The notes beneath the pieces are model-generated. The model saw only the letters and a list, made by a program, of their open reading frames with translations, made no database searches and was not told the origin of the DNA. A stretch of DNA of 64,000 nucleotides from Trichosphaerium sp. ATCC 40318 (lineage: Eukaryota > Discosea > Flabellinia > Trichosidae). A program made the position numbers and the translations under genes. The stretch's first letter is position 1, and each line of letters starts with the position of its first letter. The stretch covers positions 1 through 64,000 of the forward strand of contig JALMLS010000507.1 in the NCBI GenBank assembly GCA_038496445.1. The letters run 5' to 3'. Shown one piece after another: positions 1 through 11,460 of the stretch.

Positions 1-36
1 ATGGAATAATAAGTATTTATTTAACCGCTATTTAAG

Positions 37-429
37 GTTGTGATATACGGGCAAAATACAGTTTCCATTTTTTTCGCTGATGAACAATATCTATGTCCTC
101 CTCCACCTACTCTTCCTCCGCCTACAAACCCTCCTAATACATCTCCTCCATCTACAAAACCTCCCGCAAGCGCACCCTTTGTAACTCCGTCAAACGTACT
201 GTCGCCTGATGCAGTTCAAACACGTTCGCCATCAGTACAACCAAGTGTGAGTAACTCGCCAATTGATTCAAGTGTTCCAAGTGAAGAACCTACAACACAG
301 AGCCCTGATTTACATCCAACAATTTCCAACACTACTTTAGCATCAAGTGCATTTATGTTGGAAACCAAAACAAGTTCGATTTTCCTCTCAGGATATTTGA
401 TAATGTGTCTTTTACTGGTCGGAATGTAA
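37..429 (+). CDS. secreted Pro/Ser/Thr-rich protein, last exon only (tandem copy A)
   Basis: This is the terminal exon of a gene that starts left of the window. The first 36 bases match the final intron of the intact copy at 1106-2921 and end in the same TTTAAG acceptor. The exon encodes a short folded start with the stretch FFADEQYLC, then a long Pro, Ser and Thr-rich linker (PPPTLPPPTNPP and similar), and finally a hydrophobic tail (IFLSGYLIMCLLLVGM) directly before the stop. Such a tail fits a GPI-anchor signal or one membrane helix, so the protein is probably displayed at the cell surface. The function is unknown. Its near identity to the copy at 2592-2921 shows a recent tandem duplication. 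Confidence 0.6.
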   Translation, partial: VVIYGQNTVSIFFADEQYLCPPPPTLPPPTNPPNTSPPSTKPPASAPFVTPSNVLSPDAVQTRSPSVQPSVSNSPIDSSVPSEEPTTQSPDLHPTISNTTLASSAFMLETKTSSIFLSGYLIMCLLLVGM

Positions 430-1105
430 TCGAACAACTAATAAACTGTTTTTTTCGTGTTGTATTAATTAGTATGAAAACCAGAATCTGGTACTAGAGG
501 TATTATCTATTCGCTAAGTGCTACGATCACAAACTAAGTTGAGTCAAGATGCACTGACTAGGTAATAAAAACATCACGTGTTTCACTACATGAAGTGTTT
601 TTGAGATCACATTTATTGAATTAATGGCAAAAACTTTCATTATGACAAATCTCGGCATTTGAGAAATCTTCCGCTAATGCTAAAAGTGCTTAAAAAGGTA
701 ACCTTCTTGTTAGAGTTCATAAGTGAGATCATAAAAGCACTAAATCGCTAAGCACTGTAATGCGTCCATAGCCTCCAGATATAGGCTTTATCAAACCACA
801 GAAAGTAATTTTACACCAAAACAGCCGCAATAAATTTTCTCAGTAATGTACTTTAACCCAGTGTGGACTAATTCTGGTTCTTTGTGACATAAACACAATG
901 GCAGATACGTGCTGAAAACATTGCGATTACTACGGTAAACCACAACTTACTAGTCTGCAGGTTAGTTGAAAAGAGGATACAAGTGAACAAACTGAAGAGG
1001 TTCTTTGAGTTGTTGCCATGTAAAGGACATAAATACTAGGTGCACTATGATCCACTATGGTTAACAACCCTTATTTTTCCTATTCACACACCTTCGTTGT
1101 ACACA
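430..1105. other. intergenic region between tandem copies
   Basis: No open reading frame or RNA gene could be supported here. It holds the 3' flank of copy A and the promoter of copy B. No obvious repeat was seen. Confidence 0.4.
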
Positions 1106-2921
1106 ATGAATACAACATATCACACCACTACGCTATTGGTTCTTTTTGTATTGCTTTCATTTCAATGTACCTTCAATACCTTCTTGCGTAACCTATTAAT
1201 TACAACTAGCGTTTGCTTTGGAGCTTAACGAATGGAGCAATTTGCGTACCTTGGGTCTGGAACAAGTACTGGAGAGCATGGATGAAGAGCTACTTGATCC
1301 GGTCATCACTAGTGGAACCATACTCGGCAAAGGAGATGTTGTCTGTTTAGCTGTTCGTATCGGTATTAATACTGTGGATGGATATTTAAATCAAACTGGT
1401 TTTGCTGTTATGATGGGTACACTCGAAGGCAAGCACTTGTTTTTATAATATTCACGTGCTGATTAACGTATTTTCTTAGAAATTTCTGGTGGAACTGCAA
1501 GTGTCCATAGAGTATCAGTACCGTGGCTTACTTACAAATTGTCTACGGGAATGATGAGTTTGCTGTGTTAACTCGAGACGCGCTTGGTCGCGATAACTTT
1601 ACCATGTACCTACGATTTATTGGATACAACGGAGGCGTACGTACTGTATATCAATATCGTTATCTAATGTTCACTAGCTAACGGTTTCAGAGCCTCTTGA
1701 ACTACTTAGGGATAGCACCTGGTTTGATGCAGATTATGGCTTCTCCTTCGCTAGAAGTGCGTTTCGTTATACAAAGTTACATGTATTGATAATAATCTGA
1801 TACTTTAGCTACAAATACATACATGATTGTGACACCAGGATTGTACCCTATCTTTGTGAATGAAGACAAACAAGTTCGAAAGATGCATACTAACTGTGCG
1901 TTTAAAGAGCACTAAATACTTAAATACTAACCTCTTTTAGTTAGTAACGCAGGATACAAAAGATACACTACAGCAGTTGCCGTGGATGAATGCTTCCTTT
2001 TCTTTTATCGTACATTCCGCGATACTGACATCTATACGCAGTATATCACTTCTCCCTATACCGAGGTAAACAGAAACAAAAGAGTTCAAATGAGAAAGTT
2101 GGTTTTTCTTACTTTTCAGCTAGATATTGAGTACTGTTTCTGCCGGAAGAACTGCCTCGTTCTTAAAAAGTACAGCATACGCTCCGGTAACCAAACATGC
2201 GGCAGTGTTTCTATACACAAAACACAGTAAATCTCTGTTACTTCAACGTCTATCATTGGATTGTACAAACCCGGGACGACTAAAAGTTCACTACAATTCT
2301 CTCTCACAACACTTTGCAATTGATCTAAATTCAAACAATGTGGTTATGGCTCCTTCTTCGCACCAGAAACTAGACTTTATTGCATCTGTGATAAGAACAT
2401 ATCGTACTAGAAGGACAGTTCTTAATTCCATAACAAGTAACAACAACGTGATTACAAATATTCTACCAAATGAACCATATCAACCTGTAACTCAGGATGT
2501 AGCTTGGATATCCCATGATGGAACAAGATGTGGTATTGGCGTTGTACGTGCCATGGAATAGCAAGTATTTATTTAACCACTATTTAAGGTCGTGACACAA
2601 GGACAAAAGACAGTTTCCATTTTTTTCGCTGATGAACAATATCTATGTCCTCCTCCACCTCCTTCAACGTCGTCGCCTACCTCTCCTTCAACAAGTGCAC
2701 CTTTTGTATCTCCATCAAACGTGCTATCGCCTGATGCAGTTCAAACACGTTCGCCATCAGTACAGCCAAGTGTGAGCAACTCGCCAATTGATTCAAGTGT
2801 TCCAAGTGAAGAACCTACAACAAACGACACTCCAACATCAACTGCAGTTATATTGGAAACCAAAATAAGTTTGATTCTCCTCTCAGTATGTTTGATAATA
2901 TGTCTTTTACACAACCAATAA
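1106..2921 (+). CDS. secreted Pro/Ser/Thr-rich surface protein (tandem copy B)
   Basis: The chosen start, ATG 1106, opens a signal peptide (MNTTYHTTTLLVLFVLLSF). Six or more short exons follow. Clear coding blocks are near 1213-1430 (LNEWSNLRTLGLEQ, DGYLNQTGFAV), 1520-1635 (QIVYGNDEFAVLTRDALGR), 1691-1755, 1810-1895, 1942-2065 and 2120-2545 (RTASFLKSTAYAPVTKHAA, ending at DGTRCGIGV). The last intron (2546 to about 2588, acceptor TTTAAG) leads to the Pro/Ser-rich exon and a hydrophobic C-terminal tail (LILLSVCLIICLL). I do not recognise the globular part. The layout of signal peptide, globular domain, mucin-like stalk and hydrophobic tail suggests a GPI-anchored or single-pass surface protein. 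The exon joins around 1430-1525 are unresolved. Confidence 0.55.
2592..2921 (+). repeat. duplicated stalk exon, pair of 37-429
   Basis: This exon repeats the one at 37-429. Both contain the runs SNVLSPDAVQTRSPSVQPSV and SNSPIDSSVPSEEPTT without change. They differ mainly in the length of the proline-rich part and in the final hydrophobic tail. Even the upstream intron is shared almost base for base. This is direct evidence for a tandem gene duplication with later length change in the low-complexity stalk. Confidence 0.8.
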
Positions 2922-3462
2922 AAAAACTCTTTGCTTTCCAGTTGATATATTTTGCAAACCATCTCGTTTTAAAAAGGTACAACAATTACAGGATGCACGC
3001 TATAGGTAAACTCTCCGATTACGGCTACTATATCTTCTAGTTGTTGTACGAGGAGTGTGAACACCGTACATTACAATAAATACAGAAAACAACAGCAATA
3101 AAATCATTAATTGGTTTAATCTCTTTTTTTCTTAAATTAATTACATTATACAACTAAGCGTAAAAAGCATGATCAGGCGCACTATCTACATTAAACAAAA
3201 AAGAGCAAGAAGAAGAGGGAAGGAATAAGCCAAAAACCCCAACTCTCAACCCTCTCACCCTTTACAAAGTGCACCACACACATGTAATTTTAGACCTTAC
3301 ACGGAGCTCCACGCTAAGAGATTCTTCTTTTGTTGGTTCTCAAAATCAAAAGAAAAAATCAACTGTTTTCATCTTCATCCCATAGATCTATCTAAGGATC
3401 GAGTTCTTGACTATTTTTGTTCACCACTAAACAAAAAAAAAATAAGCAACATGTTTTTTTGT
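2922..3462. other. convergent 3' intergenic region
   Basis: This gap lies between a plus-strand gene on the left and a minus-strand gene on the right, so it contains two 3' ends. No coding potential or structured RNA was seen. Confidence 0.4.
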
Positions 3463-4400
3463 TCAAACATTCTTACACTTATTCCTACGACCTCTAGGAG
3501 ACATATGCCTTCTTGGTGATACTGCAGGTACTTCTTCTTTAGCTTTAACAACCTTAATAGGCTCAGGTTTCACCACAGGTGGAGCACTACCATTGGCTGA
3601 AAAAGTAACAGATTTTGTTCTTTCAGATAAAGGCTGAGCATGTCCCAAAGGTGCCGCAACGCTTACTTGAGAATCTGATCCGGCTTGAGGTGGGAGACTA
3701 GCTGTAGAAGATGTATTCGAAGCCTCTGAAGGAGTAGAATGTGAAGAATGTGTTGACAAACTATGAAGTCCTCCAGCAGCTGCTGTTGTTCTTTGAATCT
3801 GTTTCGGTTTATCCTTTCCGCTTGATAGGTTCTTCATACGCATCATTTGCTGCGCTTTTGACTTTGGTTTGTTTCCAAGAATCTCGTTAAGTTCTTCAAT
3901 CTTTGAATTAGATCCTATAGGCTCTACATTACCCTTTTTGGCTTCTTCAATGTATTGTTCAATATCTTCTTCGCTCAAAAGTTCTTCGATTGCACGAAGT
4001 TTTTCTTGCAAAGTAAACTGCTCCTGCAAGCGACGACGCTCTTCCGCTTCATATTCAGCAAGTTTTTCAAGCGTTTTAACACGTTCATGGAGTTTATCAT
4101 TTTTTTCCTTCAGTAGCTCGTTTTGGCGATATAGCACTTTATTTACTTCTAGAGCTTCTTTAATAGCCTCTTCTGTACGCTCAGATCGCCTATAAACAAA
4201 ATAAGACCTCTAGGAAGAAGAAAAAAATAATCCAATAAAAGGTATTGGACAGTATCGGAAGATAAAATTAATCTCGTTGCATACTGTTTGTAAAATTCCA
4301 TTCTTTGATTTTGTTGATCATCAGTAAGGTCAGATATACGTAGCACTGTCTCATCAAAGTCAACTTTAACACCATCAAGCACACTCAGCTCCTTAGCCAT
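3463..4400 (-). CDS. coiled-coil protein with disordered Ser/Pro-rich tail
   Basis: Two exons are resolved: 4285-4400 and 3463-4189. The intron between them (GTATGC...TATAG) keeps the frame through EFYKQ and RSERTEEAIKEALEV. The start ATG gives MAKELSVLDGVKVDFDETVL. From about residue 35 to 130 the chain is highly charged and helical (NELLKEKNDKLHERVKTLEK, YEAEERRRLQEQFTLQEKL), a typical coiled coil. The remaining half is rich in Ser, Thr, Pro and Lys and ends in a basic segment (RHMSPRGRRNKCKNV). I do not recognise a named family. A scaffold or trafficking role is possible, but this is only inference. Confidence 0.7.
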
Positions 4401-4515
4401 CGTCAGAAGCGTTTAAATAGAAAAAAAAAAAGCAAACAACAAAATGGTTTTTGTAGACTAGAAATTCGCTTGTGCTTCGAAGTGCATGCTTCATACAAAG
4501 CTAACGCCGTCGTTG

Positions 4516-7207
4516 CTACAAAAAAAGAACCCGCAAACGTACATTTTTCACCAAATGTCGTAGACGTGATACTTCGTTTTGAATGGTACCAATAGGATTC
4601 TTCTTCATAGACAGTACTTCAATCTTAATCTTAAAAATGTAGAGATACAATAGAAGAGCTTCAGGTGTTTCGCCTACGCGTAGATGAGTAAAAAAAATTA
4701 TAGATTATCAGCATTTTGTTGCTTTTATGTCGTCTTACCTTCTACAATAGCATCTGGACTCAATAATGGAGGAATATCTAAGTACTTTTCTAACTGAAAC
4801 ACTGTTGCAAGTAATCTCTTTTTATCAGTCTACAATTAAAAACAATTAGTTAAAGAGCCTCTCCACAAATAAAACAATAAAAGGAAAGGAAGAAAAAACC
4901 GTTACCATTTCAAATTGATCCAAATCTACAAGTTTGTGATCAACAGCATGTAGCAACGCCAAGAAGGGTACGCCATTTGAAAAACTAAGCCACCAGAGTC
5001 AGAGCCAATAATAAAAGAAACACAAAACAAAACAAAAAAAGAACAGAAACAACGACGCACCTGTTCAATCCAGTAATCTTAACGTGAGAGTATGAACGAA
5101 GTTGGTGACGAACCCAAGCCAATACGTCATCTCGTATCTCAGTAAAGTTCTCTAAGGTAAAAATGAGTAAGCAGACAAAAAAGAAAAAAAAAATGTCGAT
5201 AGAGGGATACCAAGTGTGAATTAATAAATAATTAAATATAAAATACGATACGCATACTAGAAAGTTTGTCACGGTACAGCAAGAAGGATAACGAGCGCTA
5301 ACGCGATTTAAAAAATATGAAAATTGTTTAACCGTATTCTTTCTTGCTGTAACGTTTACAAAACGGCGTTCGTTGGTAAGCGCTACTACTGCAGTGGCGC
5401 TTGCCTTACTAAACACCAAAATTACCTATTTCATATACATAGTTCATATCCTTTCGTATACCAGTGTAGCGCGGACTCAGAGCGCCTGAATACCGCGGAG
5501 ATGTAGATAAACCAGCTACTGTTAACGAGCGTTCCCGATTACCGTATCGATTCTTCCTCGAGCCTTTGCGTATGTTACTCACCGCGAATATAAAGTAAAC
5601 TGCTTTTGAAGCAGCGAAAAAAGTCAAAAATAGTTTGACCGCCACTTAAGCTTAGAAGCTACAAAAAAATACACGAAGGCAATTGGTAGGCAATACATAC
5701 ACAAATAACATACGAAAACCAAAAAAAAAAAAATTCAAAAATTGAAAACCGCTACGAACATAGCCGAAAGCACAGCTCTATAGTTCTGCTTGGCTAAAAT
5801 GCAACTAGAAAATATTATGTACCAGTCATCGAGCCTGGAGGCGGAGGAGATATTTCAGCATGTTTGAAGCCAAATCGTGGCGACTCGCTACCAGACGTCT
5901 ACACAAGTAAGCATCATAGTCATAACGGTGTATATAGCAACGTACGATGGATTTATCAGAACCAGACCTTACCATATCAACATCTCCATCAGACGAATTG
6001 GTAGAATCCTGTGTGCCTCTACGCAACTACTCAAAGAATAAACAAAACCATTAAATATTGTGGTACAAAAAATAAATTGTTTTTCAAAAAAAGAAGAAAA
6101 GTATGTTCCAAATTTTGACGTACTCTGCCTCTTGGTTTTGATGATTTATCCTTTCTCAACCGTTTTGCCCTGCGTACTACTCTAATCTCATTGCTCTTTT
6201 TAATCTCATTAGCACCTCTATGTCCTCTTGGAGTTTTTTGTCTCTTATTCTGTTTGTTTTCATTCTCAATGTACGCACGCTAAAAAACACGATGTCAAAA
6301 CACAAATGAAAATAAAACCAATATTTAAAGGTTCTAAAGCAAACTAAACATACCAAAAAATGAGCACGCCAAGCCGAAGAAGCGCCATGGTTACTTGCGA
6401 GAGCAAGCTCCTATTATAAGTGTCAAAGACTGCACAAAAACAAAAACATTACAAATAAGGCAAAAAAAAAACAACAAAACATCTAAATAAGCGTTGATTT
6501 CCATTCAAGTTGTTGCAAAGGCGTTATGGTAAGTAAATAAAAAAAAATAGTGTTTATTGCTTTTGTCAATAAACCTTCTATGCTCTAAAGGCGTACCTTG
6601 GTGATTGGGAAGTGCTCAAGATATAGTGGATACCAAAAAGAGTCTGAATACAATAATGCGTGCCAATATTTGCAGACACGACTGCAAAGGCATAGGTGTC
6701 GTATATCGAAATATTTGAATACTTTGTACATGACCTACACCCATTTGTAATTAGAAAGACGTTTGCATAATTAGGAATAAACGCATAAAAAGAGCTGCTA
6801 GGCATGTTTAAAGACACATAGCCGTTGCATAAATAAAATTGCTTGACATTGAACGTTTTGGTGTGGTTTTGACGAAAAACATACGTCTTCGGGGAGTCCA
6901 TTGCCTGATTTCTTTAGAGAGGCCATTGCCTTTTGAAAGGCGTTGAGCGCGTCCTTTTCGGCAAAGTTGTATAAGGCGCTTTGGTTTTCTATTGCTTTGA
7001 GTTGTTTAACTCGCTTTTTTTCATTTTTTCGTTTTTGGCTCCGATCGGTCAGAGGCACGCCATTCTCGCTAGAATATTGCTTAGAATATTGTTGTCACTT
7101 GTACACATAAAACAACAATATCTAGAGCCAAACAACGAGGTTTCTAAAATCAGGTCGCAATCGTCTCGAAACGTACTCTAGATCGCTAGATTTTCGCACA
7201 ACGCTCA
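4516..7207 (-). CDS. CH-domain protein with basic N-terminal region
   Basis: This is a many-exon minus-strand gene. Its C-terminal third is a calponin-homology domain spread over short exons. They are near 5150-5060 (FTEIRDDVLAWVRHQLRSYS), 4980-4915 (FSNGVPFLALLHAVDHKLVD) and 4835-4740 (LATVFQLEKYLDIPPLLSPD). The last exon ends at 4516 (GETPEALLLYLYIFKIKIE). The order of a WV-Q helix, SNGVPFLALLH and PPLLSPDA matches the spectrin/actinin type CH fold, which binds actin or signalling partners. Upstream exons near 7070-6905, 6410-6365, 6290-6125, 6020-5830 and 5640-5410 are rich in Lys, Arg and Ser and look disordered. The start is uncertain; ATG 7207 (MSVVRKSSDLE) is the best candidate. Confidence 0.55.
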
Positions 7208-7894
7208 TCCTCGCCACTTGTAATAACCTCTTAGTACTTTAAATTTAGGGTGCACTTTTGCAGCTGTATAACTAAGGGTCTACGTATACACTTGGCTACT
7301 ATGCTCCGTGCTGGCGCCAGAGTTGCAAGCACTTTGTAATTCCAACTTAATAAGGTGTATCGAACTAAAGTCCCAAAGTACCATCTAGCTGAACTCGCAA
7401 GTAGGCACGTTAGCACAATTGAGGTCTTGATTTCAAAGCTGTCCATTTTCAAAATCGGACTTACCGCAATATCTAAATGAAATGGCTTTTTATTAGTGCC
7501 ATACGCCTAGATATTGGACAAGCTCGGACTCTCTTTCTTTTCGAGAATTCAAACGGAGTGTCATTATTTTTCTTTTGTGCTACGCGTTGTAAGGTTACGT
7601 ATCAACTAGTTTCTGTCATAACGCAATACATTTGTCACAAAATGAGTAAGTTTACCCTTTTGCCTTTTTTTAGTTTTAGCGCTTAGATTATACGAACAAA
7701 CGTCACCTTCATGGTTATGGTATTAGTTAATTACTTAAAACCCTCAGTACTCAAAAGCGCCAGATGATGTTTTACCCTTGCAGTAGTATCACACTGCGGC
7801 AGCTGCGTTCCTGGCATTGTCCTCAGCAAGTCTTATAAGCGTAAAAGAAAAGAGGAAGCAATAAAAAACTGGTTTATTGGTTTTTTCAAAAAAA
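7208..7894. other. gap with only weak ORFs
   Basis: The stretch holds a possible 71-codon minus-strand frame (start near 7445, MDSFEIKTSIVLTC) and a plus-strand frame at 7477-7686. Neither shows recognisable motifs. They may be first exons or chance. The right part contains the 3' end of the GH2 gene. Confidence 0.3.
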
Positions 7895-10800
7895 TCAAAA
7901 GTCGGCAGACATGATATTATTCCAAACCTCTATTGATAGTTTTGGGTTTGATACTGAAGCAAATTTTACTGTTAAAGATATAGAATCTGATGAGAAGAGA
8001 GTGAACATGTTATCTTGCCACGTGACTGGTAATACAGGTTTACCGTTTTCTCCATCAAGAATCTGAGCATGGATAAAAAAAGCAACATGAGATGTTGGGT
8101 TTGTAATTGTAACACGTGCTGTAGTTTCACCTTTTGAAGTATTCTCTATAGTCATACTTGATGTCAAGGTTATCTTTGGTAGCCCTTCTAGTTCGTTGAA
8201 ATCAGAGAATTGAGCACAAGCTGTTTGGTAAAATGTTGATTTTTTCCAATCCAACACATCTCCTTTTGATGATTTCCAATACGTGTTTCTAAACATTTGA
8301 TCTTCCACGTGATATGTCACGTGTATAAAATAGAATTTTATATTTGGGTGTACTTTAGGTAATTCAAATATCTTAAGGGTACCATCGCTGGGTATAGAAA
8401 GGGAATCTTGCGATTTGGAATCGATAATATTTCCCTCAATATCATAAATTGTAGCAGAAATCTTTGTTGCTGTTTGTACAGTATACAAAGAGTTTACTGC
8501 CCATATTGAATCATCGTAATAGTTATATTGAATATTAACAGGTGTCAAGGCTTTCTTAGTACCAAAGTAGGAGCCACTTGGATTCAAGTAGTAATCGTAC
8601 AAATGCCTTAACAAGAGCCGGTTAAGAGGCTTACTGAAAAAAAAAGTGTTTGGTACCATATCATTTCTGGCCAAGCATTGTTAAGCATCCATTGTATAAC
8701 ACCAGTTGAATGGTATTTATACTGCGAATATGATTCAAACATTGCACGATGGCCTTCATAAGCAGCGACCTAGAAAAGATTTATTTTTTTTCCTTTTCAA
8801 AAAATCCTGAATAACTATCTTGTTTTTTGTGTTTGTACCTGCGATCTATACAAGAAAGTCTTCGCTGAGTTGGATTTACCATATCTAGCATCTTGTGCAG
8901 GTGTGAAATACTTCAAAGAACCAAATAACCCTTCTGTATTACCACAGTGGTAATTCCAATATTCGTTCACAGGCCATTTTATCTTGAGGAATAGTATCAA
9001 CTAACGATTCGTATGGCATTGGCGCTCCACCAGGACCACCTATATTACCAAAAGTCAATCAATAGAATAAGATGAATTATACGGTATCTCCTGTACCTTC
9101 TGTTAAAAACCCAAAAGCTCCACCGAGTTTCTTCTCCTCTGCTCCAATGTACCAGTAATCTAACAAAATCATAAATAATGAATCTTTCAGTATAATCTTT
9201 TGAGGTGCGTACCAGGAGGCACCCAAGCGTATGGTCCAGACATTTTAACACCTGTGGGCCCAGTTATAGATGATGTTAATGCAGATGCAGAAGCAAGAGT
9301 AGGAAGCACCCAGTTCTGTTCTTTGAAAATTGAAAGGTACCTACAGAAAAATCAGTATCGATTGTTCTTTCGCATTGGCTTTATCGCACTCATTCTCAAC
9401 CTTTGATGGTGGTAGTTCATCACTACTGTATAGAAATACGAGTATAGATGCGTGAATACGTAATCGTTTGATTTGAGAACGCAAAGAATCACCAGAAACA
9501 GTATACCTTGAATTGTATTAGAAAGGCTCTTGAATGCATGTAAAAATGTCAAAATTCCGACTAAACTTCACTTACTGTTCTGGTCCCCAATGGCTCCAAT
9601 GTTGCCATGCATCACAGCAACACCATCCAGGCATCAATAATATTCCAAGTGAGTCAGCAAGTTCAAAAAAATAGTCATTTCCAAATTTCCCTTCAAGGCG
9701 AATTGCATTGAGATTAAGATCAACAATATACTCAAACTCCTTTCTCATTTTAGCTGGATCCATCCTATAAAATAGATCAGGTGACCAACCAGCACCTCGT
9801 ATGAGTATAGGCTATAACAAAAGAATAGTTTAGATCCGTGATTTTTGTAAAAAACAAGAAGAGATGCCGTACCTTGTTGTTTACCTTGTATAACCTGTAA
9901 CCTTCGGATGTCAATTCTGAAGTTGCTTGGCGTATACCGAACTTTACTGTCAAATTATCGCTTTGTGTTGACTCACCAGTAACAGTGAATGATATTGATA
10001 GATTATGAAGTGTAGGAGAGCCCATTTGTCGAGGCCACCTGTCAAAAAGAAAAAGTTTCAGTTGGAGAATATGTTAAAGATTGTTTTACCAAAGTTCAGG
10101 ATTTGCCACATTAAGAGAGCTGAAAGAATCGTTTTTGAAGAAAACAGGTTTTGTTGATAACCCATCAATTGTTACGTCCATCTTTAGTCTACCAATACCT
10201 TCTACAATAGCATCAACACTACCAGAGATGGCTTGTTTATTGTGATTTGTCAGTTCAACCATGATATTTAGGTGTGCCATTTTCTCTCCATTTGAAAGTG
10301 TTGTTTCAACTTGAGGGTATCTAGTTCGATTAAAACGTACAATTGAAGTTAAATCAGTACCTAACAGTTACACCACCATTAAAAGATAGCGATACAGACC
10401 TCCATAAACCCATATTTGCATCTGGCGGATTAGGAGCCCAATCAACAAAAGAGATCGCAAGATCAGTGTCTGGATGACCACCTAATGCCCGATCTATTGG
10501 TTTGAATGTCTCAACAGCAAGTACATTCATGCTTTTATCATTGTATAGAGGCGTTATATCAAAATCGAAGTATCTAAAAGTACCAACGACGTCTTTTACG
10601 TCACCAATTTTCTGACCGTTAAACCAAACCTAAAGAAAAACCTCATGTCAGTTCCACTTCAAGAAAACTTTTCAGATGATAGTGTGTCGTACATTGGCTT
10701 TATAGTTTATTCCTTTGAATGTGAGTTGAGCATTATTGCCTTTCATAGGAGCACTAAACTGGCAACGATACCACCAAGAGTTATCAAATTTTGAAGTTGA

Positions 10801-11224
10801 AACATTTTGTAGGTTTAACCCATAAAAAGGGTCTTTGTATACACCATTAGCTACCAAAGACGCCATGACTGTAGATGGTAACGTGGCATTGTACCTATAA
10901 AAGAACACGTGAGAAACCAACAGTAACTATTACACGACGTAAGCGAAAGAGACCTGTCGTATGGCAGGCGAAAAGGCTTCGCCATTTTCGCTTTTTTTTT
11001 GGTTTTTTGACAAAAACGAAAAAATTTTCTAAAAGCCGTAGAGCGCACCATCCTTCTGGTTTGAAGGTATCTCTTGATATATCAGCTCCATTTGGGTTCG
11101 TTAAAGCAGTTGTGGATTGAAGTTTACATTCAGAAAGCTCAATAACACTGCTAATGGCTGTACAATACGTCGCGAAGAGAAAAACGCAACAAACAGTCAG
11201 AGATGAACGGTTGTTGCTCCACAT
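7895..11224 (-). CDS. secreted GH2 exo-beta-D-glucosaminidase (apparent frameshift)
   Basis: The gene encodes a long glycoside hydrolase family 2 protein close to bacterial and fungal exo-1,4-beta-D-glucosaminidases (CsxA type), which remove glucosamine from chitosan ends. ATG 11224 gives a signal peptide (MWSNNRSSLTVCCVFLFATY). The first intron (about 11047 to 10898) rebuilds KPEGWYNATLPSTVMASLV, the typical N-terminal motif. Other hallmarks are VDWAPNPPDANMGLWRSV (about 10450), the core NLNAIRLEGKFGNDYFFEL and MPGWCCCDAWQHW (9600-9740), HASILVFLYSSDELPP (about 9440, acid/base candidate), KMSGPYAWVPPG (9240) and GAFGFLTEG (about 9110, nucleophile candidate by analogy). A WNYHCGNTEG motif is at 8940, and beta-sandwich domains run to the stop. 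The frame breaks at an A run (8977-8980): removing one A joins PQDK to WPVNEYWNYHCG. Either a sequencing indel or a damaged gene would explain this. Confidence 0.85.
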
Positions 11225-11460
11225 GCTGATATCATAGTAGAGAGCTCTTTTTTCATAGATTACGTACATTTGAAGCACGTGGATGGTTTCGTCTGAAGTA
11301 AAAAATACACCAATACCGCCAGACCGCAATAATACCACAGAGTTTTCGTTTTCAAGGTCCACAAAAGTCCACGACCATGGCTGAAGTGGTGCCACTTTAA
11401 TCCAATTTTGTTTTCCTTCATGTGCTAAACAACACGTTCTTTGTATCATGTACTAGTATT

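Noticed and set aside
4985-5419. A long minus-strand ORF with a very hydrophobic F/L-rich end, like a membrane protein.
   Set aside because: The hydrophobic part is the translation of T-rich introns. The real exons inside it encode part of the CH domain.
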